Assembly (NCBI RefSeq): GCF_024699075.1
Contig: NZ_JAILQF010000436.1
Span: 1 to 5,285 of the forward strand
DNA: 5,285 nt
Source: Butyrivibrio sp.
Lineage (GTDB): Bacteria; Bacillota_A; Clostridia; Lachnospirales; Lachnospiraceae
Direction of reading: 5' to 3'
The notes beneath the pieces were generated by a model, which was given only the letters and a program-made list of their open reading frames with translations, was not told the origin of the DNA and did not search any database. Positions 1-5,086 of this stretch are shown here, in pieces. How positions within the stretch are numbered: position 1 is the first letter of the stretch; every line of letters starts with the position of its first letter. Position numbers and translations under genes: made by a program.

Positions 1-535
1 CATCACTTGCTTCAAGATAAGCGTCTACTGCTTCCTGGGAATAATCGCAGTTTTCAATGCCTGCTCCATAAGCCAAAACATCTCCCCAGTCAATCTGGTC
101 TGCATTTTTGTATGATGCAAGAGTAAAACCATAATTATCTACCTGGTTAAGATACTCCTCAAGCTTTTCAAGTTCAGCGCCGGAGAGCTCATCACCTTCC
201 ATTGTTTCTGCTGAATCATAATCTGACAGCTCTTCTATAGACTGGGCTGAAGATGTCTTTGGGGAATCGTCTTCGGCGTTATCGTCAGAAGTGTCTTGTG
301 TGGAAGCGTCTGTTTTATCAGATTCGTCGTCTTTTGATGTGTCTTCTGCGGAATTGTCAGGCGATACGTCATCTTTGTCTTCGGAAGTATCTTCAGAAGA
401 TTCTTCTGTTGTTGTATCATCATCTGAATTAAGTCTTAGCTGCGCACTATTGCATCCAGATAGAAATGTTGTCGTTACCACTGCTGTTAATATGAACTTA
501 CAAAAGCCCCTTTTCAATTTAATTTTCCTTTCCAT
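1..535 (-). CDS. Lipoprotein with acidic Ser/Asp/Glu linker, 3' end cut off by the window edge
   Basis: The frame is open from the ATG at 535 to base 1 (178 codons, no stop), so only the N-terminal part is present. Residues 1-28 form a lipoprotein signal peptide: basic MERKIKLKR, a hydrophobic stretch, then lipobox LSGC with Cys28 as the predicted lipidated residue. Residues about 36-100 are a low-complexity linker of Asp, Glu, Ser and Thr, of the kind that spans the cell wall. A folded region begins near residue 118 (LSGAELEKLEEYLNQVDNYGF, then IDWGDVLAYGAGI). I have the impression of similar segments in other Lachnospiraceae lipoproteins, but I cannot name a family or function. The start codon lies inside a duplicated fragment of the WXG100-like gene and has no clear Shine-Dalgarno; an in-frame TAA lies six codons upstream and no better start exists. 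A small ORF ends two bases before this ATG, so translational coupling is possible. The gene is certain; its role is unknown. Confidence 0.88.
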   Translation of the reverse strand, partial: MERKIKLKRGFCKFILTAVVTTTFLSGCNSAQLRLNSDDDTTTEESSEDTSEDKDDVSPDNSAEDTSKDDESDKTDASTQDTSDDNAEDDSPKTSSAQSIEELSDYDSAETMEGDELSGAELEKLEEYLNQVDNYGFTLASYKNADQIDWGDVLAYGAGIENCDYSQEAVDAYLEASD

Positions 536-638
536 GTCTAGAGCATTTCTTTATAGACAAGCTCTCCAAGAAGTTCTCTTGCCATATCCCCGTCTTCGCC
601 TTCCCAGACTTCCTCTGTCATGGAATTAAGATCATTCC
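528..638 (-). pseudogene. Internal 111-bp fragment of the WXG100-like gene
   Basis: This segment aligns without gaps to 2867-2977 inside the intact WXG100-like gene, with 7 mismatches in 111 bases by my count. It keeps the central turn, including the motif VWEGEDGD, but has neither the first nor the last helix. It can be read as a 27-codon ORF (ATG at 621, TAG at 540-538) that begins MTEEVWEGEDGD and ends YKEML; the CCC CAG of the intact gene has become CTC TAG here. The right end sits at the sequence ATCATTCC, shared between the gene and the hairpin repeat, which suggests a microhomology deletion. The left end covers the start codon of the downstream lipoprotein. It is most likely a relic, although the surviving ORF could be translated and could couple to the lipoprotein. 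Confidence 0.85.
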
Positions 639-722
639 TCCTATGCGTCTATAATGTTAAGCACATATCTGCATAGGAGGATTTGCTGTTTCTATTCCCC
701 GTAATTACATATTTCAATTATT
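631..722 (-). repeat. Hairpin-bearing intergenic repeat, copy 1
   Basis: This 92-base copy matches 3129-3220 with about 9 mismatches and no gaps. It contains an imperfect inverted repeat, arms 634-646 and 671-683 (12 of 13 pairs), around a 24-base loop. The arms carry CCTCCT and AGGAGG. Unlike the copy at 3124-3220 it has no T-run on its transcribed 3' side, because the sequence passes directly into the WXG fragment. It separates P1 from the left-hand lipoprotein. The stretch 723-749 between this copy and the P1 stop may be a scar of a DUF3048 gene 3' end, but the match is weak. Confidence 0.8.
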
Positions 723-749
723 TAATGATTATTCCATGATACATTTCAC

Positions 750-1139
750 TCAATACAGCTGGGTAAGAATAATTCTTCCATCTAGGTAATATTTCCTTTC
801 AACCTCTCCCAAGTTGCAATCGCTCACTCTCACAGCTGCAAACTCATCTGTCCAATAAGTATTAATATTATAGCCTTCTTTCATATATTTAGGATTACCT
901 GATTCAATTGATATAGCGTTGAACTGCTCATTAGATATTTCTCCATTAGGTCCGTATAGAATGCACAAACACTTATATTCATCATTTGGAATATAACCTA
1001 TTTGGTATATCTTAATGTAATAATCACTATTTGATGGATTATGAACGGACACTATTTCTTTTCTTCCATATTCTGCCAAAAGAAAAAGAAACATAACAAA
1101 AACTACTATAATACTAGTGACAATTATTCTTTTTTTCAT
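750..1139 (-). CDS. Small single-pass membrane protein P1 (paralog of P2 and P3)
   Basis: The protein has 129 residues. It opens with MKKR and a hydrophobic segment at about 5-22, then YGRKE, and a soluble domain that is probably extracytoplasmic; charges on both sides make topology uncertain. The features shared with P2 and P3 are a YG(K/R)(R/K)E motif after the membrane segment, NPSNSDYYIKIYQIGY, a CxC pair within YKCLCILYGPNGEIS, a W-x-D-E-(F/Y) motif and a closing YxDGRI. I do not recognise a named family with confidence; the arrangement faintly recalls small DUF5412-type proteins. I chose the ATG at 1139 over the upstream in-frame ATG at 1163: GGATGG lies 6 bases before it and MKK starts are conserved in all three paralogs, while the upstream extension runs into repeat sequence. 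The C-terminus (RIILTQLY) lacks the Cys-Trp-Asp tail of P2 and P3. No DUF3048 gene follows it, unlike its paralogs. Confidence 0.85.
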   Translation of the reverse strand: MKKRIIVTSIIVVFVMFLFLLAEYGRKEIVSVHNPSNSDYYIKIYQIGYIPNDEYKCLCILYGPNGEISNEQFNAISIESGNPKYMKEGYNINTYWTDEFAAVRVSDCNLGEVERKYYLDGRIILTQLY

Positions 1140-1150
1140 TACATACCATC

Positions 1151-1211
1151 CATATGTCTGCATAGGAGGAATTGCTGTTTCTAATCCCCGTAATTACAAA
1201 TTTTAATTATT
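1151..1211 (-). repeat. Half copy of the hairpin repeat, copy 2
   Basis: The 61 bases match 3160-3220 with about 4 mismatches, and the similarity continues into the 3' ends of both DUF3048 genes. Only one hairpin arm (CATAGGAGGAATT on the plus strand) is kept; the other arm and the T-run are absent, so no stem-loop can form here. At 1151 the repeat is fused directly to about 12 bp that resemble the last bases of the WXG100-like gene. This marks a deletion of the WXG gene from this unit and leaves no evident terminator between lipoprotein A and P1. Confidence 0.78.
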
Positions 1212-2354
1212 AAGACTAACCTCATCCCATGTATCACTTGGGACAAGAGCTATATATGTCTTTCCTGTATTAATCTGAATCTCTTGTGTATATGATGCAT
1301 CCGCATAATAATGGACTATATCTGTATCCCTATATCTATCCCAGTAAATCGGAATGCACTGGCCTTTAGTAATATAGTAACCGTTGTCATTATCATATTG
1401 ATAAAAATAGTATTCGAGATATCCGTTATTATCCAACATATGAAAATCTGTATTTTGAATAATTACATTATCAAATGCAAGTATTCCGCCACCCTCTGCG
1501 TCCTGATACAGATTTCCGTACTCATAATACTCATATTTCTCAGTATTTTCGTTGTATCTTAAGGTTGATTCGTTATGATAAAAAGGAAGCACTATTTCTA
1601 TTACATCTGTTACATCTGTAACATAAGCCTGAAGATCTACTATTGTTCCATAATCTGTAAATTTTAATTTGTGATCATCTTTTGGATAAATCTCTCTGTA
1701 GGTTGAAGAAATTGATGAATTTGCAAATGCATTATCCAAATCTCCAGCCATGATATACTCTGTATACAGATCATCGTTTGTTACAGCAGTATTAGTAAAC
1801 ACTCCCGTAAAATGATCTGCAAATTTTTCCTGATCGAAATATTCATCATTAAACCAAGGGCCGCCCTCATGGCATAATACAGCATCAAACTCAGCAGCAA
1901 GAACTATATTGCTTGGTTGTGCTGTTCTGATATTACCAATCTGTTCAATGGACCCCCAGTCTTTGTATATACACATAAGACGCGTTAATCGGTCGTTCGT
2001 TGTGGTATTTATCAGTTCATATACAATATCAGCCTGAGTTGTTCCGTAGTGAGGAAAAGATTTCTTATCATTATCAATCATCACCGCAATAGGACGCTGA
2101 TCTTCAAGCGATTCATCTAAGGGCTCACCTGTAAGTTCACTAATATACATCCCTTCTGGTATTTCTGCTTTTGTATTATTACTGATCTTATCTTCTTTGT
2201 TAGATATAGACGCAGAAGAATCCGTTATTTTTTCATCTTCTACTTCTGATGTAAAGACAGAAGATGTCTGTTCATTTGTTTCTTCCTTATTACACGCAGC
2301 TATCATTACCGTACAAAGACCAATAGTAATAGCAGTCATTACTCTTTTATTCAT
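1203..2354 (-). CDS. DUF3048 (YerB-like) lipoprotein A
   Basis: This is a 383-residue lipoprotein. The signal peptide MNKRVMTAITIG... ends in lipobox IAAC with Cys21 as the predicted lipid anchor, followed by a Ser/Glu/Asp/Lys-rich linker to about residue 62. The N-terminal DUF3048 domain (about 66-225) shows ELTGEPLD, RPIAVMIDN at 87-95, ADIVYE at 109-113, LTRL, IGNIRTAQ near 139-146 and an invariant-looking LCHEGGPW. The C-terminal DUF3048 domain (about 255-375) shows LPFYHN, RYNENTEKYEYYEYG, FDNVIIQ, a GQCIPIYW strand and TGKTYIALVPSDTW. This order matches Bacillus YerB, a surface lipoprotein of unknown biochemical function. I set the start at 2354 because GGAGG lies 6 bases upstream and the signal peptide is then complete; an upstream in-frame ATG at 2405 would bury it. 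The gene lies 26 bp after P2. The paralog at 3212-4351 shares an identical 22-residue C-terminus. Confidence 0.93.
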   Translation of the reverse strand: MNKRVMTAITIGLCTVMIAACNKEETNEQTSSVFTSEVEDEKITDSSASISNKEDKISNNTKAEIPEGMYISELTGEPLDESLEDQRPIAVMIDNDKKSFPHYGTTQADIVYELINTTTNDRLTRLMCIYKDWGSIEQIGNIRTAQPSNIVLAAEFDAVLCHEGGPWFNDEYFDQEKFADHFTGVFTNTAVTNDDLYTEYIMAGDLDNAFANSSISSTYREIYPKDDHKLKFTDYGTIVDLQAYVTDVTDVIEIVLPFYHNESTLRYNENTEKYEYYEYGNLYQDAEGGGILAFDNVIIQNTDFHMLDNNGYLEYYFYQYDNDNGYYITKGQCIPIYWDRYRDTDIVHYYADASYTQEIQINTGKTYIALVPSDTWDEVSLNN

Positions 2355-2360
2355 GCCAGT

Positions 2361-2365
2361 CCTCC
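2361..2365 (-). promoter_or_regulatory. Ribosome binding site fixing the start of lipoprotein A
   Basis: A perfect GGAGG on the minus strand sits 6 bases upstream of the ATG at 2354. It selects this start over the longer in-frame ORF beginning at 2405. Confidence 0.85.
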
Positions 2366-2380
2366 ACCAAGATAATCCCG

Positions 2381-2785
2381 TTAAAAATCTGCATCCCAGC
2401 CACATTCTTCCAATGTTATTCTTCCGTCTATATAGAATTTTCTTGTAACACCCCCACTTTTAGGATCTTTTACACTTATTGAAACAAATTCATCTTTCCA
2501 TTGAACCTCAATACTGTAGTCCATATGCGTCTTAACACCACCATCTGTAGACATTGCGTAAAAATATTCTCTAGATATTTCTCCATCGGGACCATATAAA
2601 ATGCATACACATTTATATCTATAATCCCTCAAGAAACCTGTCTGATATACCTTTACGTAAAAACTACTATCTGATGGGTTATATTGGGTCACCACTTCTC
2701 TTTTTCCATATTTAAGAAAAAAGCTTAAGATCATTACAATGATAATTACTGCAAGAATACCAATGCCAACAAAAATCTTTTTCAT
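2381..2785 (-). CDS. Small single-pass membrane protein P2
   Basis: The protein has 134 residues. A long hydrophobic segment (about 4-24) follows MKK, then KYGKREV, and a domain with NPSDSSFYVKVYQTGF, the CxC motif in YKCVCILYGPDGEISREYF, VQWKDEFVSISV and RKFYIDGRI, ending in a tail with Cys-Gly-Trp-Asp. It is clearly homologous to P1 and P3 and the same length as P3. The start at 2785 has AGGATGG 6 bases upstream, and this site lies within the last codons of the WXG100-like gene; the WXG stop and this ATG are one base apart, so the two genes are almost certainly translationally coupled. A longer in-frame start at 2818 would overlap the WXG gene and is not needed. It sits 26 bp before lipoprotein A. 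The function is unknown; the tight link to a WXG100-like gene suggests a partner or membrane accessory, which is inference. Confidence 0.88.
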   Translation of the reverse strand: MKKIFVGIGILAVIIIVMILSFFLKYGKREVVTQYNPSDSSFYVKVYQTGFLRDYRYKCVCILYGPDGEISREYFYAMSTDGGVKTHMDYSIEVQWKDEFVSISVKDPKSGGVTRKFYIDGRITLEECGWDADF

Positions 2786-2786
2786 T

Positions 2787-3074
2787 TCACACCATCCTAT
2801 AAAAATTCTTGGATTCATAAGCTGTCTTCTGAGCTTTCTTTATGGCTATATTTATTGCATCTATCTCTTTCCATGTCTGGGGCATTTCTTTATAGACAAG
2901 ATATCCAAGAAGTTCTCTTGCTATATCCCCGTCTTCGCCTTCCCAGACTTCTTCTGTCATGGAATTCAGATCATTCCGTGCCTTATTTATTACCTGCTCT
3001 GTGGAAGTCATTGCTATTTCCTGTTGTTTTTGCACTTCCTTAAGCTGGTCAAGATCCCATCTGACTCTTTTCAT
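2787..3074 (-). CDS. WXG100-like small helical protein (possible type VII secretion substrate or chaperone)
   Basis: The protein has 95 residues, the usual WXG100 length. It is predicted to be mostly helical: a first helix at about 7-39, a central turn with W44-E45-G46 (the WXG motif, in VWEGEDGD), and a second helix at about 50-88. Proteins of this class form helical hairpin dimers and are exported by, or pair with substrates of, type VII (ESX/Ess) secretion systems. The usual C-terminal YxxxD/E signal is only approximated by Y86-x3-N90. The start at 3074 is backed by GGAGG 4 bases upstream. It is the first gene after the hairpin terminator and is coupled to P2 (1-base gap), so it heads the intact module. 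A 111-bp piece of the same gene lies at 528-638. It could be a true substrate or a Lap-like partner of a larger effector that is not in this window. Confidence 0.8.
   Translation of the reverse strand: MKRVRWDLDQLKEVQKQQEIAMTSTEQVINKARNDLNSMTEEVWEGEDGDIARELLGYLVYKEMPQTWKEIDAINIAIKKAQKTAYESKNFYRMV
2792..2798 (-). promoter_or_regulatory. Ribosome binding site of P2 inside the WXG gene
   Basis: AGGATGG on the minus strand overlaps the last codons of the WXG100-like gene and lies 6 bases before the P2 ATG. The related GGATGG at 1146-1151 serves P1 in the same way, which supports the MKK starts of both. Confidence 0.7.
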
Positions 3075-3123
3075 AGTTCCTCCGAATAAAACTTCTTATT
3101 CATCACTAAAAACTGAATGTTTT

Positions 3124-3181
3124 GAAAAATCATTCCTCCTAAGCATCTATAGCGCTAAGCATATGTCTGCATAGGAGGAAT
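3124..3181 (-). terminator. Hairpin terminator candidate after lipoprotein B
   Basis: On the minus strand an inverted repeat (arms 3181-3169 and 3144-3132, 12 of 13 pairs, 24-base loop) is followed by GATTTTTC. It begins about 30 bases past the lipoprotein B stop and ends about 50 bases before the WXG100-like gene, where a terminator between units would be expected. The loop is long and the T-run only five bases, so termination may be partial. The stem pairs CCTCCT with AGGAGG, a perfect Shine-Dalgarno core. Confidence 0.6.
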
Positions 3182-3220
3182 TACTGTTTCTATTCCCCGT
3201 AATTACATATTTCAATTATT
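3129..3220 (-). repeat. Hairpin-bearing intergenic repeat, copy 3
   Basis: This is the most complete copy of the 92-base repeat also present at 631-722 and, halved, at 1151-1211. It runs from the last codons of lipoprotein B through the hairpin to the ATCATTCC motif next to the T-run. Its position between a DUF3048 gene and a WXG gene defines the boundary of the repeating module. Confidence 0.82.
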
Positions 3221-4351
3221 AAGACTAACCTCATCCCAAGTATCACTTGGAACCAGTGCTATATATGTCTTTCCTGTATTCATCTCAAGTTCCTTGGTAA
3301 AATCAGCGTCAGTATAATAATGAACAATACTATTATTATCACTTTTCCAGTAAATAGGAATACACTTCCCCCTGGTAAGATAATAATTGCATACTTCTAA
3401 ACTTGAATTAAAGTCGTATTCCAAGTATCCGTTATCATCTATATTATATATTCTTGTGTTCTGCAGTATCACATTATCAAAAGCAAGTGAATTACTATAT
3501 TCAGCATCTTGATAGATACTTCCATATTCATAATACTCATACTTCTCAGTCGCTTCGTTGTATTTTAACATCGAACTGTTATGATAAAACGGAAGTGCAA
3601 CTTCTGTTACGGCAGATACCTGCCCTTCAAGATCAACAACTGTTCCATAATCGGTAAAGCATAATTTATCACCACTTTCATAATATGTATCACTATAAGT
3701 TGGTGTTATATTTGAATCTGAAAATGCCTTATCAAGATCTCCAGCTAATATAAATGTTTCATATAGTAGACGATTACTGGTATCTACATGAGAAAACACC
3801 CCAGAGAAATGATCTGAAGAATACAGCTGATAATAAAACTCGTTGTACCATGGTCCATCTTCATGACATAGAACAGCATTATATTCTGCAGCAAGCATAA
3901 TATTAGTAGGCTGAGCACTTCTAATATTTCCAAGTTTCTGAATATCTCCCCAATCTTTAATAATACACATAAGACGAGTAATTCTGTCTTGGTTTGTACT
4001 GTTTATAAGTTCATAAACTATATCCGCCTCTGTTGTCCCATAATGAGGAAGGGAATCGTATTCATTGTCAATCATAACAGCAATTGGACGTTGATCTTTA
4101 AGAGAATCATCAATTGGCTCCCCTGTAAGTTCGCTTAAATACATTCCTTCAGGAACTTCTATTTTGGTGTTCTCAGTTGTTTTATCTTCATTAGAAGATG
4201 TTATGATTTGAGTATTTGAAGATGTATCTATTGCTGCGTCTGATGATGACAGACTGGACGATATCTGCGATTCCTTATTATCATTACCACATCCAACTAT
4301 TATCGCTAAGCAAAGACTTGTTAAAAAAACATTAGTCACTCTTTTATTCAT
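3212..4351 (-). CDS. DUF3048 (YerB-like) lipoprotein B
   Basis: This 379-residue paralog of lipoprotein A has signal peptide MNKRVTNVFLTSLCL..., lipobox IVGC with Cys21, and a Ser/Thr/Asp-rich linker to about residue 62. The N-terminal DUF3048 domain (about 67-225) carries ELTGEPID, RPIAVMIDN, ADIVYE, ITRL, LGNIRSAQ and LCHEDGPWYN; the C-terminal domain (about 250-371) carries LPFYHN, KYNEATEKYEYYEYG, FDNVILQN, GKCIPIYW and the same 22-residue end as lipoprotein A. The paralogs diverge most in the linker, around 172-225 and in loops of the C-terminal domain, as expected if these parts face a variable partner. GGAGG sits 6 bases before the ATG at 4351, so I reject the longer frame from 4411, which would overlap the P3 coding end. 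The gene follows P3 by 46 bp and is followed by the hairpin terminator. Its biochemical function is unknown. Confidence 0.93.
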   Translation of the reverse strand: MNKRVTNVFLTSLCLAIIVGCGNDNKESQISSSLSSSDAAIDTSSNTQIITSSNEDKTTENTKIEVPEGMYLSELTGEPIDDSLKDQRPIAVMIDNEYDSLPHYGTTEADIVYELINSTNQDRITRLMCIIKDWGDIQKLGNIRSAQPTNIMLAAEYNAVLCHEDGPWYNEFYYQLYSSDHFSGVFSHVDTSNRLLYETFILAGDLDKAFSDSNITPTYSDTYYESGDKLCFTDYGTVVDLEGQVSAVTEVALPFYHNSSMLKYNEATEKYEYYEYGSIYQDAEYSNSLAFDNVILQNTRIYNIDDNGYLEYDFNSSLEVCNYYLTRGKCIPIYWKSDNNSIVHYYTDADFTKELEMNTGKTYIALVPSDTWDEVSLNN

Positions 4352-4357
4352 AAAAGA

Positions 4358-4362
4358 CCTCC
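4358..4362 (-). promoter_or_regulatory. Ribosome binding site fixing the start of lipoprotein B
   Basis: GGAGG on the minus strand with 6 bases to the ATG at 4351. It rules out the in-frame ATG at 4411. Confidence 0.85.
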
Positions 4363-4397
4363 AAGCCAACCTATTAATCGATGTATCTATTTTGATA

Positions 4398-4802
4398 TCA
4401 CCAGTCCACATCCCAATCGCAAGGTTCTATTATAATCCGTCCATCAATATAGAATTTACGTGTCGATCCAACAGACCCTCGCTCCGTTGAACTTACAGAA
4501 ACATAATCGTCCATCCAAATAATATCAATGCTAATATCCTCTTTCATATATCTTGGCTCAATCTGATCAGTCGACATTGCATCAAAATATTCTCTTGATA
4601 TTTCTCCGTTTGGTCCATACAAAATACATACGCATCGATAATATGTAGTACGGATATACCCTATTTGATATGCCTTAATATAATAATCATGGTTTTCTGG
4701 ATTATGTATAGTTGCTATTTCTTTTCTTCCATATATAGCAAGGAAAACTATGAGAACAACTAAAATATTAAAAATCCCCAGAATAATTAATCTCTTTTTC
4801 AT
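4398..4802 (-). CDS. Small single-pass membrane protein P3
   Basis: The protein has 134 residues. It starts MKKRLIILG, with a hydrophobic segment at about 5-22, then IYGRKE, NPENHDYYIKAYQIGY, the CxC pair in YRCVCILYGPNGEISREYF, a W-x-D-(D/E)-(F/Y) site followed by VSVSS, RKFYIDGRI and a Cys-Asp-Trp-Asp tail. It is homologous to P1 and P2; the block from ILYGP to EYF is the best conserved. The start is supported by AAAGG 6 bases upstream. In contrast to P2, no WXG gene precedes it; the sequence upstream is an unrelated start-less gene remnant, so this unit either lost its WXG gene or never had one. It lies 46 bp before lipoprotein B and is probably co-transcribed with it. Confidence 0.87.
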   Translation of the reverse strand: MKKRLIILGIFNILVVLIVFLAIYGRKEIATIHNPENHDYYIKAYQIGYIRTTYYRCVCILYGPNGEISREYFDAMSTDQIEPRYMKEDISIDIIWMDDYVSVSSTERGSVGSTRKFYIDGRIIIEPCDWDVDW

Positions 4803-4829
4803 CTTATACCTTTCTATATAGTTTGATTG

Positions 4830-4846
4830 ATATACTAATAGTATAT
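4830..4846. promoter_or_regulatory. Perfect 17-bp dyad upstream of P3, possible operator
   Basis: ATATACTA and TAGTATAT flank a single central base, immediately after the stop of the upstream remnant and about 28 bases before P3. The one-base spacer is too tight for an RNA hairpin, so if functional it would be a protein-binding site on DNA. TATACT within it could also serve as a -10 element, but no matching -35 is visible. AT-rich sequence gives such dyads by chance. Confidence 0.3.
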
Positions 4847-5086
4847 TTATTGTTCAGAATATCCATCTATATACTTATATGCTTCATCTCCAGATGCTTC
4901 TTGCTGATCAATAATATAATATCCTGGACTTTCTTCAATATGACGACCATTAGGACCCAGTTTATAAGAAACATAATATTTCTTATACTCATACTCTGGA
5001 GCACCACTCTGTTGATTTTCTGTCACTCCTGAATCAGACTTAATTGTTGATCCTCTTTTTATGCCAAATATATCTTTTTCTGTATA
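4847..5086 (-). pseudogene. Start-less open frame, probable 3' remnant of an unidentified gene
   Basis: The frame is open for 79 codons to the TAA at 4847 and has protein-like composition: an acidic and Gln/Ser-rich part (SDSGVTENQQSGAPEYEY), then KKYYVSYKLGPNGRHIEESP, GYYIIDQQEASGDEAY and an end in DGYSEQ. It contains no ATG; the upstream limit is a TAA inside the stem-loop at 5086-5133. Possible starts are poor: GTG at 5026 directly abuts AGGA, and ATT at 5044 has AGAGGA 6 bases upstream but is a very rare start codon. The likeliest reading is the tail of a truncated gene. I do not recognise the family. Apart from this frame, the 345-bp interval 4803-5147 holds only the dyad and the stem-loop. 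Confidence 0.5.

Noticed and set aside
235..423. Minus-strand open frame of 62 codons rich in Lys, Thr and Gln
   Set aside because: It is an out-of-frame shadow of the lipoprotein, whose own frame has signal peptide and lipobox.
291..629. Plus-strand open frame of 112 codons, Ser-rich
   Set aside because: It mirrors the acidic Ser/Asp linker codons of the lipoprotein on the minus strand and has no ribosome binding site.
2355..2405. N-terminal extension of lipoprotein A
   Set aside because: It has no ribosome site, overlaps the end of P2, and would place a non-signal segment before the lipoprotein signal peptide.
2739..3089. Plus-strand open frame of 116 codons, plus a second overlapping frame at 2855-3043
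   Set aside because: Both lie antisense to the WXG100-like gene and the start of P2, which have good ribosome sites and paralogs.
3071..3135. Leader peptide of 21 codons (ATG at 3133) or 10 codons (ATG at 3102) overlapping the WXG start by ATGA
   Set aside because: AGGAGG is only one base from the first ATG and the second has none, and a terminator lies just before; kept only as a note under the hairpin finding.
631..3220. CRISPR-like array suggested by three repeat copies
   Set aside because: The copies are far apart, separated by genes and of 61-92 bases, with no spacer structure; they are module-boundary repeats.
4352..4411. N-terminal extension of lipoprotein B
   Set aside because: Same reasons; GGAGG at 4358-4362 fixes the start at 4351.
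4823..5032. Plus-strand hydrophobic open frame of 69 codons
   Set aside because: It is antisense to the minus-strand remnant; hydrophobicity here reflects AT-rich codons, and no Shine-Dalgarno is present.
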